Below are positions 17,395 through 26,767 of a stretch of DNA of 64,000 bases, one piece after another (within the stretch, counting starts at the first letter, position 1; each line of letters begins with the position of its first letter). This DNA is from Psychromarinibacter halotolerans (GTDB taxonomy: Bacteria > Pseudomonadota > Alphaproteobacteria > Rhodobacterales > Rhodobacteraceae). The notes under the pieces are model-generated. The model had not been told where the DNA came from, did not search any database, and saw only the letters and a list, made by a program, of their open reading frames with translations. The position numbers were made by a program, and so were the translations under genes. The DNA lies in contig NZ_JARGYD010000010.1 of NCBI RefSeq assembly GCF_029168315.1, positions 95,040 to 159,039 of the forward strand, in the 5' to 3' direction.

Positions 17395-17879
17395 TCACCG
17401 CGCCACAGGATCACGGCCACGCGGTCTCGGCGCGGCTAGACGTTCCGGCGGACACGGCCTTTGCCTTCGTGTCCGACCCGATCGCGCTGGGAGGCTGGTC
17501 GCTGGGCTGCATGAACACGGCCCCCGTGCCGGGTGCGCCGGGGATCTACGCCGGACGGTCGCTGTTCGACGGGTCGGAAACGCGGTTCGCCATCGCGGCG
17601 GACCCGGACCGGCGTATCGTCGATTTCCTGCTGGGCGAGCCGGGCGCGATGGTGCCGCGCATCTCGATCCGGGTGGTGCCCGCCGAGGTCTGCGGACTGG
17701 ACCCCGCGCAATGCCTTGTCACCATGTCGGCGTGGCGCGGGGCGGATATGAACGACACCCGCTGGCAACAGCTGTGCGCCTGCCACGAGGCAGAGATCCA
17801 CCTGATCCGAGGCCAGTGCGAGGCCGCCGCCGCAGGCCAGCCCGTGCGCCCCTTCGCAACCGTCGAACGCGGGCGTTAG
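17391..17879 (+). CDS. SRPBCC-fold protein, probably catabolic
   Basis: 162 aa. The start of the chain (VSARLDVPADTAFAFVSDPIALGGW) looks like the first strand and helix of the SRPBCC (START-like) ligand-binding fold, seen in aromatase/cyclase-like and polyketide enzymes. It overlaps the PLP-enzyme stop, so it belongs to the TRAP operon. The stop codon overlaps the stop of the opposing deaminase gene (shared TTAG). Function unknown; a role in binding or converting the PLP-enzyme product is a guess. Confidence 0.65.
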   Translation: MITAPQDHGHAVSARLDVPADTAFAFVSDPIALGGWSLGCMNTAPVPGAPGIYAGRSLFDGSETRFAIAADPDRRIVDFLLGEPGAMVPRISIRVVPAEVCGLDPAQCLVTMSAWRGADMNDTRWQQLCACHEAEIHLIRGQCEAAAAGQPVRPFATVERGR

Positions 17880-19150
17880 CCGCCGCGCCGGCGGCGCACC
17901 GCATCGGGGCGGCCCGGGATCGACAGCGCCCCGTCGCCCCGCGCGGACCGCGACACGACCTTGCCCTTCGACACCACCGCCAACCGGGACGGACGCAGCC
18001 GCACCGCCTCGGTCGGGTCGGCGGCGTCCAGCACCACCAGCGACGCCATGCAGCCCTTGGCCAGCCCGTAGCCGTCCAGTCCGACGATCTTGGCGTTGGT
18101 TTCGGTCACCATCGTGAAGCAGCGCGCCATCTCGTCGGGGTGGGTCATCTGGGCGACGTGCAGCCCCATGAAGGCCACGTCCAGCATGTCGGCGGTGCCC
18201 AGTGAGTACCACGGGTCCAGCACGCAATCCTGCCCCCAGCCCACGTCGATGCCCAGCGCCTGCATCTCTTTCACCCGCGTCAGCCCGCGCCGCTTGGGGA
18301 AGGTGTCATGCCGCCCCTGAAGCACGATGTTGATCAGCGGGTTCGGGATCGCGGCGACGCCCGCCTCGGCGATCAGCGGCAGCAGCTTCGAGACATAGTA
18401 GTTGTCCATCGAGTGCATCGAGGTCAGGTGACTGCCGGTCGCCCGGCCGCCAAGGCCCAACCGCTGCACCTCGTAGGCCAGCGTCTCGACATGGCGGGAA
18501 TGGGGATCGTCGGTTTCGTCGCAGTGCAGGTCGATGGGCAGGCCGCGATCCGCCGCGATCTCGCACAGGTCGCGGACCGAGGCGGCGCCATCGGCCATCG
18601 TGCGCTCGAAATGCGGGATGCCGCCGACCACGTCGACGCCCATGTCCAGCGCGCGGATCACGTTCTGGCGGCCCGTGGGCGCGCGGTACAGCCCGTCCTG
18701 CGGGAAGGCGACAAGCTGCAGGTCGAGATAGGGCTTCACCTTCTCTTTCACCTCAAGCATCGCGGTCACGGTGTTCAGGTGATCGGGGGTGGTGTCGACA
18801 TGGGTGCGTACCGCCAGCAGGCCCATCGACACCGCCCAGTCGCAATAGCGCAGCGCGCGCTCGACCATCTCGTCCACGGTGGCGATGTCGCGCAGTTCGC
18901 CCCACAGCGAGATGCCTTCCAGCAGCGTGCCCGAGGCGTTCACGCGCGGCAGGCCGTAGGACAGCGTGGCGTCCATGTGGAAATGCGGGTCCACGAAGGG
19001 CGGCGCGACAAGGTCGCCGGTGGCGTCGATCACCTCGCGCGCGTCAGCGTCGATCTTCGGCGCGACCTCGGCGATGCGGTCGCCGGTGATCGCGATGTCG
19101 GCCACCTGGCCGTCGGGCAGCGTGCCGCCCTTTACCAGCAGATCGAACAT
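17876..19150 (-). CDS. codA: CodA-like cytosine/5-methylcytosine deaminase
   Basis: 424 aa amidohydrolase-superfamily enzyme, close to E. coli CodA over its whole length. Zinc ligands H56 and H58 (DPHFHMD), H209 (DLHCDE, with catalytic E212) and D308 are present; FPKRRGLTRVKEM and DPWYSLGTADML also match. The residue after the zinc-binding Asp, Asp314 in E. coli CodA, is Cys (C309, in GQDCVLDPWY). Substitution at that site changes substrate choice toward bulkier pyrimidines. It is last in the minus-strand ABC operon and overlaps its permease by ATGA, so the imported base is probably its substrate. A longer upstream frame (to 19903) is a shadow of the permease. Confidence 0.88.
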   Translation of the reverse strand: MFDLLVKGGTLPDGQVADIAITGDRIAEVAPKIDADAREVIDATGDLVAPPFVDPHFHMDATLSYGLPRVNASGTLLEGISLWGELRDIATVDEMVERALRYCDWAVSMGLLAVRTHVDTTPDHLNTVTAMLEVKEKVKPYLDLQLVAFPQDGLYRAPTGRQNVIRALDMGVDVVGGIPHFERTMADGAASVRDLCEIAADRGLPIDLHCDETDDPHSRHVETLAYEVQRLGLGGRATGSHLTSMHSMDNYYVSKLLPLIAEAGVAAIPNPLINIVLQGRHDTFPKRRGLTRVKEMQALGIDVGWGQDCVLDPWYSLGTADMLDVAFMGLHVAQMTHPDEMARCFTMVTETNAKIVGLDGYGLAKGCMASLVVLDAADPTEAVRLRPSRLAVVSKGKVVSRSARGDGALSIPGRPDAVRRRRGG

Positions 19151-20094
19151 CAGCGTTCCCCCTTGTTGAACGGCACCATCAGCGCGGCGGGAACCTCGGC
19201 CCGGCGCGACATGATCACAAGGGCAAGGATGGACAGGATGTAAGGCATCATCAGGAACACCTGGTAGGGAAGGACACCGCCCACGCTGGTCTGTTGCAGG
19301 CGGATCTGGAAGGCGTCGAAGGCGGCGAACAGGATCGCGCCCAGCAGCGCCTTGCCGGGCCGCCACGCGCCGAACACCACCAGCGCGATGCAGATCCAGC
19401 CGCGTCCGTTGACCATGTCGAAGAAGAAGCTGTCGAAGGCCGACAGGGTCAGGAACGACCCGCCCACCGCCATCAGCCCCGACCCCACGATCACCGCGCC
19501 CATGCGGATGCCGGTGACCGACAGTCCCTGCGCCGCCACGGCCGAGGGGTTCTCGCCCGCCGCGCGGACGGCAAGGCCGACCGGCGTGCGGTACAGCACC
19601 ACCGCCACCACCGCGACCATCACGAATGCGGCGTAGGTCAGCGGCGTCTGGTTGAACAGCGCCGGGCCGATCAGCGGGATCTTCGACAACAGCGGGATCT
19701 CGACCGGCGTGAAGGCCTGGATCTTCGGGGGCGAAGACACCTCGGGCAGCACGACGCGGTAGGTGTAGAAGGTCAGCGCCGTGGCGAGCAGGGTCAGCCC
19801 GACGCCGACGACATGCTGCGACAGCCCGAAGGGCACCGACAGGATCGAATGCACACAGCCCAGCGCCATCCCGGTGGCGAAGGCCACCGCCACCCCGCCC
19901 CACAGCGGCAGCCCGGCCCAGACGGCGATCCAGCCCGCGAAGGCGCCCGCGACCATGATCCCCTCGATCCCGAGGTTCAGCACGCCCGCGCGTTCGCAGA
20001 TCAGTTCGCCCAGCGTGGCGAAGATCAGCGGCGACGCGATGCGGATCGCGGCGGCCCAGAAGCTGGCGGACAGAAGGATGTCGAGGAATTCCAT
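19150..20094 (-). CDS. ABC transporter permease, nucleoside/sugar type
   Basis: 314 aa with about ten hydrophobic segments. NLGIEGIMVAGAFAG near the N-terminus is typical of permeases of the BmpA/NupQ (BPD_transp_2) family. It forms the membrane channel with the next upstream permease. It overlaps codA by ATGA at its end and the other permease at its start. Confidence 0.88.
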   Translation of the reverse strand: MEFLDILLSASFWAAAIRIASPLIFATLGELICERAGVLNLGIEGIMVAGAFAGWIAVWAGLPLWGGVAVAFATGMALGCVHSILSVPFGLSQHVVGVGLTLLATALTFYTYRVVLPEVSSPPKIQAFTPVEIPLLSKIPLIGPALFNQTPLTYAAFVMVAVVAVVLYRTPVGLAVRAAGENPSAVAAQGLSVTGIRMGAVIVGSGLMAVGGSFLTLSAFDSFFFDMVNGRGWICIALVVFGAWRPGKALLGAILFAAFDAFQIRLQQTSVGGVLPYQVFLMMPYILSILALVIMSRRAEVPAALMVPFNKGER

Positions 20095-21143
20095 CAGTCT
20101 CTCCGCACGCGGAACTTGGTCAGCAGGATCGCCAGCACCATCAGCAGCAGCGCCGTCGCCAGCATGATGTCGGCAAGGTAGGTCGGCACGCCCACCGCGC
20201 GGCTCATGCTGTCGGCGCCGACGAAGATCGCCGCGACGAACAGCGCCGCCACCACCACGCCCAAGGGGTGCAGCAGCGCCAGCATCGCCACCACGATCCC
20301 GGTGTAGCCATAGCCCGGTGACAGATCCAAGGTCAGCGACCCCTTCAGCCCCGCCACCTCGGAAAAGCCCGCCAGCGCGGCAAGGCCGCCCGACAGCAGC
20401 GCGGTCTTCAGGATCACCGACATCACCGGCATCCCGGCAAAGCGCGCGGCTTCAGCGTTCTGGCCGACCGCGCGCATCTCGAAGCCCAGCGTGGTGCGGG
20501 TCTGGATGAACCAGACCGCAACGGCGGCGATCAGCGCCAGCGCGAAGCCCCAGTGCAGGCGCAGCCCCTCGACGATGCGCGGCAGGCGCGCCTCTTCGAT
20601 CAGGCGCGGCGACTTGGGCCACCCCATGCCCATCGGGTCCTTCAGCGGGCCTTCCAGCAGGTAGGACACGAACAGCAGGAAGATGAAGTTGAACAGCAGC
20701 GTCGTGACCACCTCGTCCACCCCGAAGCGGGTCTTCAGGATCGCGGGAACCAGCAGCACCAGCGCCCCGGCCAAAGCGGCGGCCAGCCCGATCACCGGGA
20801 TCAGCACCGGCGCCGGAAGGGTCAGCGCGCCGGTTCCCAGCACCACCGTGACCACCGCGCCTGCGTACAACTGCGCCTCGGCCCCGATGTTCCACAGCTT
20901 CGCGCGGAACGCGACGGCGACGGCAAGGCCGGTGAAGATCAGCGGCGTCGCGCGGTTCAGCGTTTCCAGCAGGGCGAACTTCGATCCGACCGCGCCTTTC
21001 ACGATTTCCCCGAACACCCGCAGCGGGTCGCCCCCCGCGATCATCGCAAGAAGCGCGGCGACCGCGAAGGTCGCAACGATCGCCAGCGCCGGAGGCGTGG
21101 CACGGCGGGCGAAGCTGGGCGCTTGGATCGGTTCAAGCCGCAT
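20094..21143 (-). CDS. ABC transporter permease, nucleoside/sugar type
   Basis: 349 aa with about ten membrane helices (for example ALAIVATFAVAALLAMIAGG). It is the second permease of the BmpA-type importer. ATG 21143 (MRLEPIQAPS) is chosen; a frame open to 21185 would overlap the ATPase gene more. It overlaps the ATPase gene by 11 bases. Confidence 0.86.
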   Translation of the reverse strand: MRLEPIQAPSFARRATPPALAIVATFAVAALLAMIAGGDPLRVFGEIVKGAVGSKFALLETLNRATPLIFTGLAVAVAFRAKLWNIGAEAQLYAGAVVTVVLGTGALTLPAPVLIPVIGLAAALAGALVLLVPAILKTRFGVDEVVTTLLFNFIFLLFVSYLLEGPLKDPMGMGWPKSPRLIEEARLPRIVEGLRLHWGFALALIAAVAVWFIQTRTTLGFEMRAVGQNAEAARFAGMPVMSVILKTALLSGGLAALAGFSEVAGLKGSLTLDLSPGYGYTGIVVAMLALLHPLGVVVAALFVAAIFVGADSMSRAVGVPTYLADIMLATALLLMVLAILLTKFRVRRD

Positions 21144-22674
21144 GGGTCGTCTCCTCGAACCCGTGGCCCGCCATCCATGCGCCAAGGTGCTCGGGTTTCA
21201 TCGTGCCGCGCGCAAAGGCGGGCGACAGGCGCCCTTCGGAAATGACGTGGATCACGTCGGACAGGCGCTGGATCTCGTCCAGGTCTTCCGAGATCAGCAG
21301 CACCGCCGCCCCGCGCGCCCGCGCCTCGGCCAGCTGACCGTGCACATAGTTCACCGCGCCGATGTCCAGCCCGCGCACCGGCTGGTTCGCAAGGATGATT
21401 TTCGGCTCGCCTTCCAGCACGCGGCCAAGGATGAGCTTTTGCATGTTGCCCCCCGACAGCAGGCGGATGCGGGTATCGCGCCCCGGACAGCGCACGTCGT
21501 ACTTGTCGATCAGGTCGCCCGCAAAGCGCCGGGCATCAGGCCAGTTCATCCAGCCGCCCTTGCTGAAGCCGGACCTGTAGGTCTCAAGGATCGCGTTTTC
21601 CGTCAGGTTGAAGTCGGCGATGGTGCCGGTGTGGTGCCGGTCCTCGGGAATGCGGGCGATGCCTTCTGCAATGGCGGCGCGCGGGGTCCAGCTGCGCGGC
21701 GTCGACCCGGCCAGCCACATCTCTCCCGCCGCCGGGATCTCTAGCCCCGCGATCAGGTCCGACAGCGCGCCCTGACCGTTACCCGACACGCCCGCCAGTC
21801 CGGTGATCTGCCCTGCCCGCAGGTCCAGCGACACGTTGCGCAGACCGGTCGCCCGACCCTCGCCCGAGGTGCTGACGTCTTTCAGCGAAAGCAAAACCGG
21901 CCCCGGCTGGGTCGGCTCGAAGCTGGGCGCGGTGACCTCGGCCCCGACCATCAGCGCGGCCAGTTCCTCGCGGGTGGCGCCCTTGGTCGCGCGCTCCGCG
22001 ACCAGCCGACCGTGCCGAAGGACGACGACGCGGGATGCGATGGCCAGCACCTCGTGCAGCTTGTGGCTGATGAACACGACGGACAGCCCCTGCCCCACCG
22101 CCTCGCGCAGGGTGGCGAACAGGGCGTCGGTTTCCTGCGGCGTCAGCACGGCGGTGGGTTCGTCAAGGATCAGGATCTTCGCGTCGCGGTACAGCGCCTT
22201 CAGGATCTCGACCCGCTGGCGTTCGCCGACCGTCAGGCTGCCGACGCGCGCGTCAGGGTCGACCTTCAGGTGAAACCGGGCCGACAGATCGCGGATTCGC
22301 GCCCGGACCTTCGCAGGACCCAGCGACGCCGCGGTCAGCCGGTCGACGCCCAGCACGATGTTCTCCCAGACGGTCAGGTTGCCGGCCAGCGTGAAATGCT
22401 GGTGCACCATGCCAACCCCGGCGTCCAAGGCCGCGCGGGGACGGCCCGGCGGCAGACGCTCGCCGAACAGCTCCACGTAACCCTCGTCGGCGGTGTACTG
22501 GCCGAACAGGATGTTCATCAGCGTGGTCTTGCCCGCGCCGTTCTCGCCCAGCAGCGCGATCACCTCGCCGCGGTGCAGATCGAACGAGACCCCGTCGTTC
22601 GCGACGACGGGGCCGAAATGCTTGGTGATGTTGGAAAGGCGCAGAACGGGCTGCGCCGGGCCTGCGCCTTCCAT
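21133..22674 (-). CDS. ABC transporter ATP-binding protein, two ABC domains
   Basis: 513 aa, the tandem-ATPase form used by sugar and nucleoside importers. The first half has a normal Walker A (GENGAGKTTLMN) and Walker B (ILILDEPTAV); the second has a degenerate Walker A (AGVSGNGQGALS), as usual in this subfamily. ATG 22674 (MEGAGPAQPVL) is 2 bases from the binding-protein stop; GTG 22680 would overlap it. A longer frame to 23097 is a shadow. Confidence 0.93.
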   Translation of the reverse strand: MEGAGPAQPVLRLSNITKHFGPVVANDGVSFDLHRGEVIALLGENGAGKTTLMNILFGQYTADEGYVELFGERLPPGRPRAALDAGVGMVHQHFTLAGNLTVWENIVLGVDRLTAASLGPAKVRARIRDLSARFHLKVDPDARVGSLTVGERQRVEILKALYRDAKILILDEPTAVLTPQETDALFATLREAVGQGLSVVFISHKLHEVLAIASRVVVLRHGRLVAERATKGATREELAALMVGAEVTAPSFEPTQPGPVLLSLKDVSTSGEGRATGLRNVSLDLRAGQITGLAGVSGNGQGALSDLIAGLEIPAAGEMWLAGSTPRSWTPRAAIAEGIARIPEDRHHTGTIADFNLTENAILETYRSGFSKGGWMNWPDARRFAGDLIDKYDVRCPGRDTRIRLLSGGNMQKLILGRVLEGEPKIILANQPVRGLDIGAVNYVHGQLAEARARGAAVLLISEDLDEIQRLSDVIHVISEGRLSPAFARGTMKPEHLGAWMAGHGFEETTHAA

Positions 22675-22676
22675 GA

Positions 22677-23702
22677 TCACATCGACGTCGGTTCTTCGTC
22701 GTTGATCTCGACGGTGAACTCGCCCGCCTTGATCGCGGCCTCCTTCTCGGCCACCAGCGCCATCGCCTCTTCGGGGACCTTGCCCTCGAAGGTGCCCAGC
22801 GGCGCCAGCGAACTGCCGCCCTCTGCCATGAAGGAATATACGCCATAGTCGGCGGCGGTGAACTCGCCCGCCTTCACGGCGGCGATGGCGGCATCCAGCG
22901 TCGGCTCGAAATGCCACAGCGCCGAGGCGACGACGGTTTCGGGATAGTCGGACTGCGTGTCGATCACGTTGCCGATCGCCAGCAGGCCGCGCTCCTTGGC
23001 CGCATCCGACACGCCGAAGCGTTCGGCGTACAGCATGTCCGCGCCGTTCTCGATCATCGCGAAGGCGGTTTCCTTGGCCTTGGGCGGATCGAACCACGAG
23101 CCGATGAACGACACCTGGAAGGTGATGTCCGGGTTCATCTCGCGCGCGCCCGCCATGAAGGCGTGCATCAGGCGGTTCACCTCGGGGATCGGGAAGCCGC
23201 CGACCATGCCGATGTTGCCCGTTTCGGACATCGCGCCGGCGATGATGCCGGACAGGTAGCTGGCGTCCTGGATGTAATTGTCGAACACGGCGAGGTTCGG
23301 GACCGCCGGGTCTTCCTTGAAGGACGACCCCATCAGGAAGGCCACGTCGGGATAGTCGGCGGCGACCTCGCGGGCCTCTTGCTCGACGCCGAAGATCTCG
23401 CCCACGATCAGGTCATAGCCCTGTTCGGCGTATTCGCGCATCACGCGGGGATAGTCGGTGTTCGCGGTGTTTTCCGAGTAGGTGTACTCGATATCGCCCC
23501 GCTCTTGCGCGGCCATCGCGGCGATGTGGATGCGGCTGACCCACTGCTGCTCGACCGGCACGGTGTAGATCCCGGCGACCTTCAGCGTCTCTTGCGCCCA
23601 AAGCTTCGACGGAGACAGGGCGCCGGCCGCAGCCAGCGCGGTGGCCGAACCGGCCAGAAAGCGGCGGCGGGATACCGGCGCGGGAACGAGAAGTTTCGAC
23701 AT
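22677..23702 (-). CDS. BmpA-family substrate-binding protein
   Basis: 341 aa. A Tat-like N-terminus (SRRRFLAGSATALAAA) is followed by a periplasmic BMP/Med domain. Such proteins bind purine nucleosides or related bases. It heads the minus-strand operon binding protein / ATPase / permease / permease / deaminase. ATG 23702 has a GGGGGATC-like SD upstream; longer starts exist but enter the promoter region. Confidence 0.88.
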   Translation of the reverse strand: MSKLLVPAPVSRRRFLAGSATALAAAGALSPSKLWAQETLKVAGIYTVPVEQQWVSRIHIAAMAAQERGDIEYTYSENTANTDYPRVMREYAEQGYDLIVGEIFGVEQEAREVAADYPDVAFLMGSSFKEDPAVPNLAVFDNYIQDASYLSGIIAGAMSETGNIGMVGGFPIPEVNRLMHAFMAGAREMNPDITFQVSFIGSWFDPPKAKETAFAMIENGADMLYAERFGVSDAAKERGLLAIGNVIDTQSDYPETVVASALWHFEPTLDAAIAAVKAGEFTAADYGVYSFMAEGGSSLAPLGTFEGKVPEEAMALVAEKEAAIKAGEFTVEINDEEPTSM

Positions 23703-23944
23703 GTCAGATGATCCCCCAGGTCTGTGTGGACTCGCCCTTTCCAGAGCTTGTCCAAACGGTAAAATTTTGCCCGCCGGACGCAAGCGCGGCGCGACGGCGG
23801 CGTGGCAGCGCGCCGGTCCTGTTCATTTATCTGGCACAACTTGCACCGACCGCACAAGAACTCAGCACACCAAGCGACCCACTTCTCGCCTGGGCGGTCG
23901 ATCCGGCGCTTTGGCGGCGCGACAGACCCGCCTGCGTTCTTGAC

Positions 23945-23966
23945 GTGAATGCTGATTCATGTTTCA
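23945..23966. promoter_or_regulatory. Putative TetR operator A
   Basis: Palindromic site whose core is GTGAATGCTGATTCAT (23945-23960) followed by GTTTCA, 20 of 22 bases identical to the site before tetR (31733). It lies 43 bases before the importer-A start and immediately after a TTGAC -35-like sequence (23940-23945), so a bound repressor would sit in the promoter spacer. It is in the 306-base gap between two divergent operons; I see no other clear element there. Confidence 0.6.
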
Positions 23967-24008
23967 CAATTCAGCAAGATCACCGGACCTGAAAGGGAGG
24001 AGTCCAGG

Positions 24009-25181
24009 ATGAGGAAGATCCTTGCAGCCGGAAGCATGGCGCTGTTGCTTGCCAGCCCGGCTTTCGCCGAAATCCGCATTGCCCATGTCTACGGCAAGAC
24101 CGGCGCGCTTGAAGCGTATGCCGAACAGTCGCACATCGGCCTGATGCTGGGGCTGGAATACGCCACCGGCGGCACGATGGAGATCGACGGCGAGCCGATC
24201 GTCGTGATCGAGAAGGACACCCAGCTGAAACCCGACGTCGGCAAGGCCGTGCTGGCCGAGGCCTACGGCGACGACGACGCGCATATCGCGGTCGGTCCCG
24301 TCAGCTCGGGCGTGGCGCTGGCGATGCTGCCGGTGGCCGAGGAATACGAACGCCTGCTGATCGTCGAACCGGCGGTGGCGGATTCGATCACCGGCGCGAA
24401 CTGGAACCGCTATATCTTCCGCACCGGCCGCAACTCGTCGCAGGACGCCATCGCCAACGCCGTAGCCTTGGGCGGCGACGGCGTGACCGTGGCGACGCTG
24501 GCGCAGGACTATGCCTTTGGCCGTGACGGCGTGGCGGCATTCAAGACCGCGCTGGAAGCCACCGGCGCGACGCTCGCGCACGAAGAATACGTGCCCACCG
24601 ACACCACCGACTTCACCGCCGCGGCGGAACGCATCTTCAACGCGATGGGTGACATCGAGGGCGAGAAGAAGCTGTTCATCATCTGGGCCGGCGGCGGCAA
24701 CCCGATGTCCAAGATCAACGCGATGGACCCCTCGCGCTTCGGCATCGAGATCGCCACGGGCGGCAACATCCTTGCGGCGCTGACCGCCTACAAGGAACTG
24801 CCGGGCATGGAAGGCGCGACCTATTATTACTACGAGATCCCGGACAACGACGTGAACGACTGGCTGGTGACCGAGCATATGGAACGCCACGGCACCCCGC
24901 CCGATTTCTTCACCGCAGGCGGCATGGCCGCGGGGATCGCCATCGTCGAGGCGATCAAGAAGGCCGGCACCTACGAAGATACCGAGGCGCTGATCGAGGC
25001 GATGGAAGGCATGGAATGGGACGGCCCTAAAGGCCCGATGATGTTCCGCGCCGAGGACCACCAGGCGCTGCAGACCATGTACCACTTCGTGACCGAAGTT
25101 CAGGACGGCAAGGACTATGGCGTCCCGGTGCTGGTCCGCGAACTGGGCATCGAAGACATGGACATCCCGATCAACAACTGA
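24009..25181 (+). CDS. ABC importer A: periplasmic binding protein (Leu/Ile/Val type)
   Basis: 390 aa Peripla_BP_6-type protein. The signal peptide MRKILAAGSMALLLASPAFA is followed by EIRIAHVYGK. A strong SD (AAGGGAGG) precedes the ATG. The family binds branched-chain amino acids but also many carboxylic and aromatic acids. The shared TetR site with an acyl-CoA synthetase unit suggests a carboxylic acid here. A stable hairpin separates it from the ATPase genes. Confidence 0.9.
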   Translation: MRKILAAGSMALLLASPAFAEIRIAHVYGKTGALEAYAEQSHIGLMLGLEYATGGTMEIDGEPIVVIEKDTQLKPDVGKAVLAEAYGDDDAHIAVGPVSSGVALAMLPVAEEYERLLIVEPAVADSITGANWNRYIFRTGRNSSQDAIANAVALGGDGVTVATLAQDYAFGRDGVAAFKTALEATGATLAHEEYVPTDTTDFTAAAERIFNAMGDIEGEKKLFIIWAGGGNPMSKINAMDPSRFGIEIATGGNILAALTAYKELPGMEGATYYYYEIPDNDVNDWLVTEHMERHGTPPDFFTAGGMAAGIAIVEAIKKAGTYEDTEALIEAMEGMEWDGPKGPMMFRAEDHQALQTMYHFVTEVQDGKDYGVPVLVRELGIEDMDIPINN

Positions 25182-25191
25182 TCGCGGACCT

Positions 25192-25219
25192 GGGCGCGCG
25201 ACCCAAACGTCGCGCGCCC
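25192..25219 (+). promoter_or_regulatory. Intercistronic hairpin after binding-protein gene A
   Basis: Perfect 11-base stem GGGCGCGCGAC / GTCGCGCGCCC with a 6-base loop, 10 bases after the stop of the binding-protein gene. Hairpins here usually stabilise the binding-protein mRNA or partly terminate, giving it higher expression than the membrane parts. A T/C-rich stretch follows. Confidence 0.65.
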
Positions 25220-25287
25220 TTCCCTCCCCCTTCCCCAGTTCCTTCGCCCGCAAACGAACCGCAGACGAACCGCAGCCGAAAGCCCCC

Positions 25288-26052
25288 ATGACCCGGACCC
25301 TTCTGGAAACCGACGGCCTGACCGTGCGCTTCGGCGGCCATGTCGCGGTGGACGCCGTCACCTGCGCCTTTTCCGCCGGCCAGCTGACCGCCATCGTCGG
25401 CCCCAACGGCGCGGGCAAGACGACCTATTTCAACCTGATTTCCGGCCAGATCGCCGCCACCGCCGGGACCGTCCGCCTGATGGGCGAGGACGTGACCCGC
25501 ACCTCTGTCGCGGAACGCTGCCGCAAGGGGCTTGGCCGCGCGTTCCAGCTCACCAGCCTGTTCCCGGACCTGAGCGTTCTGGAAAACGTCCGGCTGGTCA
25601 TTCAGGCGCATCAGCGCAAGGGCTTCGGGCTGTTCTCGATGGCGGACTCGCATGTCGAACTGACCACCCGCGCGATGGCGGTGCTGGACCGCGTGCGGCT
25701 GGACACCCTGAAGGATCAGAACGTGTCCGAGCTAAGCCACGGCAACCAGCGCAAGCTGGAAGTCGCGATGCTGATCGCGCTGGACCCGATGGTCTATATG
25801 TTCGACGAACCCACCGCCGGCATGAGCGTCGACGAAGCGCCCGTCGTGCTGGATCTGATCGCCGAGCTGAAACACGACACCGACCGCACCATCCTGCTGG
25901 TCGAGCACAAGATGGACGTGATCCGCACCCTCGCCGACCGCATCATCGTGCTGCACAACGGCGCGCTGGCCGCCGACGGCGACCCGGCGACGGTCATGGC
26001 CTCGGACGTGGTGCAAGAGGCCTACATGGGCCGGGAGCTGACCGATGTCTGA
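25288..26052 (+). CDS. ABC importer A: ATP-binding protein (LivG-like)
   Basis: 254 aa. Walker A is GPNGAGKTTYF, the signature is ELSHGNQRKLE and Walker B is YMFDEPTAG. It powers importer A with the LivF-like partner. A longer frame from 25117 overlaps the hairpin and is not used. It overlaps the next gene by 8 bases. Confidence 0.94.
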   Translation: MTRTLLETDGLTVRFGGHVAVDAVTCAFSAGQLTAIVGPNGAGKTTYFNLISGQIAATAGTVRLMGEDVTRTSVAERCRKGLGRAFQLTSLFPDLSVLENVRLVIQAHQRKGFGLFSMADSHVELTTRAMAVLDRVRLDTLKDQNVSELSHGNQRKLEVAMLIALDPMVYMFDEPTAGMSVDEAPVVLDLIAELKHDTDRTILLVEHKMDVIRTLADRIIVLHNGALAADGDPATVMASDVVQEAYMGRELTDV

Positions 26053-26767
26053 TCCGATCCTGACGCTAAAGGGCGTCCACACTGACATCGCCCAGTACCA
26101 CATCCTGCAGGGTGTCGACCTTGAGGTCCCGCGCGGTCAGGTGACGATGCTGCTGGGCCGCAACGGCGTCGGCAAAACCACCACGCTGCGCACGATCATC
26201 GGCCACTGGCAGGCGAAATCGGGCGAGATCGCCTTTGACGGCGCCGCGATCACCGACATCCCCACGCCCGCCCGCGCCCGCGCCGGGATCGGCTTCGTCC
26301 CCGAGGACATGGGCATCTTCACCGACCTGACGGTCGAGGAAAACATGATCCTCGCCGCCGCCTCGGGCCCGCTGGACAAGGCGCGCCTCGACTGGATCTT
26401 TGCCGCCTTCCCGCCGCTGAAAACCTTCTGGCGGTCCGAGGCGGGGAACCTGTCGGGCGGCCAGAAGCAGATGCTGTCCATCGCCCGCGCGATGGCGGAA
26501 GAGCGCAAGCTGTACCTGATCGACGAACCCACCAAGGGCCTTGCCCCCGCCATCGTGTCGACGATGGCCGGCGCGCTGCGCGACCTGAAACGGCAGGGCG
26601 CGTCGGTGCTGCTGGTGGAACAGAACTTCTCGGTCGCCAAGGCGCTGGGGGACACTGCCGCCGTAATGGACGACGGCCGCGTCGTCTGGACCGGCGCAAT
26701 GGCGGAACTTGCCGCCAGCGCCGAATTGCAGGAACGCCTTATGGGCCTGAGCATGGAGGCGCACTGA
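26045..26767 (+). CDS. ABC importer A: ATP-binding protein (LivF-like)
   Basis: 240 aa. Walker A GRNGVGKTTTL, signature NLSGGQKQML and Walker B LYLIDEPTKG are intact. It is the second ATPase of importer A. Its stop overlaps the permease start by one base. Confidence 0.94.
   Translation: MSDPILTLKGVHTDIAQYHILQGVDLEVPRGQVTMLLGRNGVGKTTTLRTIIGHWQAKSGEIAFDGAAITDIPTPARARAGIGFVPEDMGIFTDLTVEENMILAAASGPLDKARLDWIFAAFPPLKTFWRSEAGNLSGGQKQMLSIARAMAEERKLYLIDEPTKGLAPAIVSTMAGALRDLKRQGASVLLVEQNFSVAKALGDTAAVMDDGRVVWTGAMAELAASAELQERLMGLSMEAH

Noticed and set aside
24009..25181. Calling importer A a leucine/isoleucine/valine transporter
   Set aside because: The family is broad and the shared TetR site with an acyl-CoA synthetase argues for a carboxylic acid; amino-acid specificity is not shown by the sequence.
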